DNA from: Rhizophagus sp. LPA8_4_AMF
Lineage: Eukaryota; Glomeromycota; Glomeromycetes; Glomerales; Glomeraceae
NCBI GenBank assembly: GCA_021464525.1
Contig: JADRCO010001181.1
Span: 1-21,679, forward strand
Reading direction: 5' to 3'
Length of the DNA: 21,679 nt
Position 1 is the stretch's first letter, and the number at the start of each line of letters is the position of its first letter. A program made the position numbers and the translations under genes. Positions 17,672 through 21,679 of this stretch are shown here, one piece after another. A model generated the notes under the pieces. It was given only the letters and a program-made list of their open reading frames with translations, did not search any database and was not told the origin of the DNA.

Positions 17672-20109
17672 GAGAAAAAGACGGAAAAAAATATAATTTT
17701 TTTTATTTGTTAAAAGGTATTTTTAGGATGTTATAACGATTTTTTTTAATTTTTTATCTAAAAGGGTCTAAATAAAAGTGGGTTTGGTTGATGTTGGGTA
17801 TTTATGCCTTTCCCCAGCGCATTAGAACTTGTTTTAATTTACATTTTAAATTCGGTGAAATAATAATAGATGAATAAAAAAGTTTTTTTTAAAAAAAAAT
17901 TATGATATAAAATTTCACCCCAATCAAACAAGTATTTAATTAATAATATGAAAATCATTTACAGTTTGTGGGGTTTGTGTTTAAGACCAAAATGGAATAG
18001 TTCAAATTAAATTTTTTTTTAAATTTATATATATTGAAAAAAATTTTTTTCATTAGGATTTTCATTAGGTTTTTTATTTTACAATTATATTATATTATAT
18101 ATATATATATATATTGTAAAGAGAAAGAGGTAAATAAGAAAGACTTTTCTAAAAAAAAAGAACAAATTTGTGCCACATACAAAAATACAGATACAAACAA
18201 TATCCTTCACTATGTTATATTGGTTCTATAGACATTTCCCCAAACTTTGTTCGATATAACAAACAAAAAGTTGAAACTAACTAAATAAAGTACACTCCCC
18301 AAACTTCATACTACAGTATTTCTGGGGAAAATGAATAAATAAATAATTATTATTTCTTCAAAAATGTTCCTTCAAACCATAATTCTTCTTTTACGCAACA
18401 TTGTCTTATTTAGTTATTTGAATAATGAGATGGTTAGAAACTATTACAATGGATTATATTGTTAATACTTTGTAATGCCTACAAAGCGTTCATAAGAAAT
18501 TATTAATGATGTTTAATGAGTATTATTGCAAGTTTCAGATTTCTGCGTACGTTGTGATTATATAATTGCGGCCGGACAACTTGTCTAGTTTTTGTCCGGT
18601 GATCGTCCTGAAAAAAGAAACCGAGCAAAAAAAAAAAAAAAAATTCATAATAATTAGTGAACATAAAAAATTTTTGTTATAAATTCATTCCATAATATTA
18701 TTGATTATGGTCTAAACAAAAATAAATAATTAAGTATTGAAAGATGATGAATAATCTCGATAAATTGCTTGTTATAAAGACCGTTTTAAATAGACCCCGT
18801 GATTAAAAATGAGTCCACCTTTTTGTTATGAGGTCCCCATTTTGTAAGCAAATGATTGTATATGCACAGTATATCAGTAGTATATCAGCCCTGATCGACA
18901 TGGCGATATATTTTTTGCGACAATTTTTTCTTTTCTTTTTTTTTTGACTTTCAAGACGTTTTTAAGAATCAAAATCAAAACGGTTCAGATAACTTTGCAG
19001 TTTAGAAATATCAAATTTTTATTAATATTTTATTATTTACATTAGTGCATGAAAAAAATGTAATGATTATTAAATCTATTTTCTTTTAATGTAGTTTGAA
19101 GAGTTTTACGACTATAGTGAGTGACTTTGGAAGCATAATATTTTATATAAAAGAAGAATCTTGGCAATAAGTGTTCCAATATAATTGGTAACAATTAAAT
19201 GTATATAAAGTAAACTTATATTTTGAGACCTGAAAAGACTTTTTTTTTTTAAAAAAAAAGAAAAAAAAAAATTCATAGCTAATATGTGATATTTAGACGT
19301 TGAAAATACCATTATTATTTTTGTTACACAAAGTTCATAATTAATGATCAGCAGTATGCGTAAATCCTTATTTGTTTACCTTACGAATAGGCCTTATCAT
19401 GCGTTAATGTAACGTTTTGTTATACAAGCCTGTCAATTTTTAATACATACCCTGATATTTCACATGATTTGCATATGCGTATTGGACTAATCTTCAAATG
19501 TCATATGTCATATCTCTCATATCAAAACAATGAGATAAATTAGCATATTTTTTCTTTATAGTAAATATTAATAATTTTAAATGACAATATGACTATTATT
19601 TATACTTTATTTGAATTATCTTGTCTAACAAAAAAATAAATATAATAAAAATAAATATTTTACTAAATCTCCAAGTAGAACATTTTTTAATCTCTTTACA
19701 AAATTGCCATTATAAACTATAAACATCAATAAATAAAAGTGACACATCTGCCCAAAGCGTAAACGTCAAAATGTTCTGTTCGCATTGCATAAACCAACCA
19801 GAAAGTTTGAGGGGAGAGAGGCCCGAGAGGGGGTTTTCATCTGAAATTAGTAATTTTGGACACAGTTTTTAAATAAACGGCTTAATCATATGTTATGTTG
19901 ACGTTCATTACTGATTATAAATTATCTAAAAAAGGCCTTATACAAAGATCCTATTTATTAAATCATATCTTTCAATAAAGTTATTAATTATGCATTATTT
20001 GTAAACCCAACATTATCAATCTAAAAAACTATATTAAGCAGGCAAGCAACTAGTGTCATATTATTTTGAAAAAAAAAGCGGAGAACGATATACATTATTA
20101 TTTTGTTTA
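17672..20109. other. Long gene-poor AT-rich stretch
   Basis: No coding region can be supported: short frames here are rich in Phe, Ile, Lys and homopolymers. It contains symmetric T/A tracts at 17883-17899 and 19240-19259 and a small GC-rich hairpin near 18572. Confidence 0.6.
18572..18599. repeat. CCGGACAA / TTGTCCGG hairpin
   Basis: CCGGACAA at 18572-18579 and TTGTCCGG at 18592-18599 are exact reverse complements. The left arm can also pair with the nearer TTGTC at 18581-18585, so two alternative hairpins compete. It is GC-rich against an AT-rich background, so it may be a transposon trace. Confidence 0.6.
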
Positions 20110-20800
20110 GTTGCCGTATCAAATTTTTTTTTTAAAAAAAAAAAAAAATTTCTCCACATTGCCGCGCCAATTTGAATGATTTGAATTGCATTAAATTGTG
20201 TGTCACATCTCAAATGCTTTTTCTTGTCATACCAAACAATAACCTTATCTAAAAAAAGCTCATACGTCTTTTCAATAACACATACGAAGAATTCCATTGT
20301 AATACTGCTGTACTGCGCAATTACCTAATCTATTGGCTTATTGGTAATCTTCTTAATCAGGGTTTATAGTGGCCTAACAATAATTTTTTCTTAACATGGA
20401 TATATGTGAATGTATATCTTTTTTTCATTGTTGTTTATTAAAAATTAATGTTATAGTTGAAACAAAAAGAAAATTCTTTCTTTGAAAATTTTCTTTATTA
20501 AAATGAGGCGCTTTTAAGATTCACCACTGAAGGAATATTAAAAAATTTCGTATATAATTTTTTTTGGGGCAATTTGTTATTTAAATTAAATTACACGAAG
20601 GAAATACAATAATAATACTATAATACTCTGATTTTTGTGATATGTTCTCATATGCACATTCACGAGAAAAAAAATCTATTTTAAAATATGTTGTGGACCA
20701 AATCAGATTCGAATTGTTGTGAATGTTGTGAATGCAAAATGATTTAGTTCAATATTGTATTGTAATACATTCAAGAATAAATGAATAATTTTTAAAAGAG
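20110..20800. repeat. Dispersed repeat family E, copy 3
   Basis: Same orientation and order of landmarks as 1110-2350: 'ccgtatcaaa', 'gcgccaatttg', 'ttccattgtaata', 'ttcttaatcagggtttatag', 'aaaatgaggcg', 'gaattgttgtgaatg' and 'gtattgtaatacattcaa'. It contains a T10A15 tract at 20124-20148. No coding sequence is visible. Confidence 0.6.
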
Positions 20801-20833
20801 AAAAATTTTTTTATTAACTACAAACAAGTTGAA

Positions 20834-20900
20834 ACTCGGTCTCGGTCTCGGTCACTAACGGTCGATTGGTCAGAGGTTTATGGCCGACCGTTGCTAGTAT
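20834..20900. repeat. GGTC-rich cluster after repeat E copy 3
   Basis: Repeats of 'ctcggt' are followed by GGTCA, GGTCG, GGCCGACCG words. The arrangement mirrors 2374-2480, which also follows directly on a family E copy, so this cluster probably belongs to the same transposon. No TTGCCATCCCTA end is seen. Confidence 0.5.
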
Positions 20901-21114
20901 TAACCTTTAAATTTTTTTTAAAAAAGGAAATACTTACCATTTTTAATTTATCTATTCCTTATAACAAAAAAGTTGACTCAAACAAAGTAACAAAATGAAA
21001 GTAATTTCCCCATTTTTGATCTTTTATTTGTAAGAAAAAAGGTTTTTATTAAAAAAAAATTCAAAAAAAAATTTTCATTATTTATATAGCACAAAATCCG
21101 GAATCCGTTCAAAA

Positions 21115-21224
21115 ATCCCGACAGGGTCAAAATTCCGAAATTGGCCCGCGATATGCAGAATTATGCAGAGTCACATGATCGATTGACCAGCATTAGAGTG
21201 TCGGGATTTTGACCCTATCTGGAT
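21115..21224. repeat. Inverted repeat around AGGGTCAAAAT
   Basis: AGGGTCAAAAT (21123-21133) and ATTTTGACCCT (21206-21216) are exact reverse complements. Imperfect pairing extends on both sides into ATCCCGAC and its partner. It could be a small MITE of about 110 bp, but no target-site duplication was found. Confidence 0.5.
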
Positions 21225-21237
21225 TTTGGACTAGACC

Positions 21238-21461
21238 AGGACCCCGAGCTATATATTTATAGAGGTAAGGTGTGGCCAAAAAAAAATTACTATTAGCTCT
21301 ACGCATTTTTTCAGGGCCGGAATTATGATAATTCCAGTCAGCGTCTAAAAAAGGAAATAAATTCTGGCCAGAATTATCTATAAAAGGAAAGATCTACATG
21401 ATTATTTGATCAATTCTACGCAAACCCGTACCCTACCTTTTTATGTATAGCTCGGGGCCCT
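21238..21461. mobile_element. MITE family F (224 bp) with perfect 8-bp TSD
   Basis: The left end AGGACCCCGAGCTATA and the reverse complement of the right end, AGGGCCCCGAGCTATA, differ at one base, and pairing continues less exactly inward. The 8-mer ACTAGACC is present on both sides (21230-21237 and 21462-21469). An 8-bp duplication with AGGG-like ends points to a hAT-like MITE. It is GC-rich at the tips and has no reading frame. The exact duplication suggests recent insertion. Confidence 0.85.
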
Positions 21462-21469
21462 ACTAGACC

Positions 21470-21679
21470 CAAAAATGGGGGTCGTCTAAAGCCGTGTTCG
21501 ATCACGTGACTTCGAAAAAATCGTTTTTTTCAAATAAAACTTTCCGCTGCATATACAACCTTTTCAAACACATATACTAGATGTATTTTTGCCTCCTCTG
21601 CAAGTTTACTTAGAGCACAGAGTGGGGGGTTTTGAATGTCACTTTCGATATATTCAACTTTTTTCATTTTCTTTATCCA
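21470..21679. other. Unannotated right edge
   Basis: I see no gene or repeat boundary in the last 210 bases. The sequence is slightly richer in GC than the interior. Confidence 0.5.

Noticed and set aside
20061-20297. 78-codon minus-strand frame with Lys and Phe runs
   Set aside because: Lies in dispersed repeat family E and includes the translated T/A homopolymer tract.

Overview
The window looks like nuclear DNA of an arbuscular mycorrhizal fungus (Glomeromycotina), most likely Rhizophagus irregularis or a close relative. The reasons are the very high AT content, introns of 69-84 bp, many short transposon derivatives, and two gene families that are hugely expanded in that lineage: tyrosine-kinase-like protein kinases with an N-terminal four-cysteine motif followed by a 'W-T-S-G-N' segment, and BTB-TLDc proteins. 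No rRNA, tRNA, CRISPR or viral gene was recognised. The species call rests on remembered family features, not on a search.

Layout. 1-2600: non-coding repeats, namely two copies of a ~0.6-1.2 kb dispersed repeat and two hAT-like ends with GGTCA/TGACC-rich palindromes. 2944-6751 (-): a six-exon kinase gene in which the exon carrying the zinc motif and kinase N-lobe is repeated five times before a single C-lobe exon (1144 aa predicted). 6752-9325: intergenic, with one copy of a ~450 bp duplication, a hAT-like MITE, and 2-3 tandem repeats leading into the next gene. 9469-9793 (+): a two-exon gene for a small secreted precursor with a 60-bp repeat built from KR-(DA/EA)n-W units, the plan of a Kex2/Ste13-processed pheromone or KEP peptide. 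9794-11825: intergenic with a 185-bp MITE. 11826-13331 (+): a two-exon BTB-TLDc gene (473 aa). 13961-15680: a second copy of the ~450 bp duplication, then a decayed BTB-TLDc second exon split by two different MITEs, each with a target-site duplication. 15994-16508: a hAT-derived non-autonomous element holding the first codons of a BED-like transposase. 17239-17520 (-): a small basic orphan protein. 17521-21679: gene-poor, with a third copy of the left-end repeat and a 224-bp MITE with a perfect 8-bp target-site duplication.

No operon-like functional link is visible. The genes sit as islands in transposon-rich DNA. The two most interesting objects are the tandem N-lobe kinase and the pheromone-like repeat precursor.
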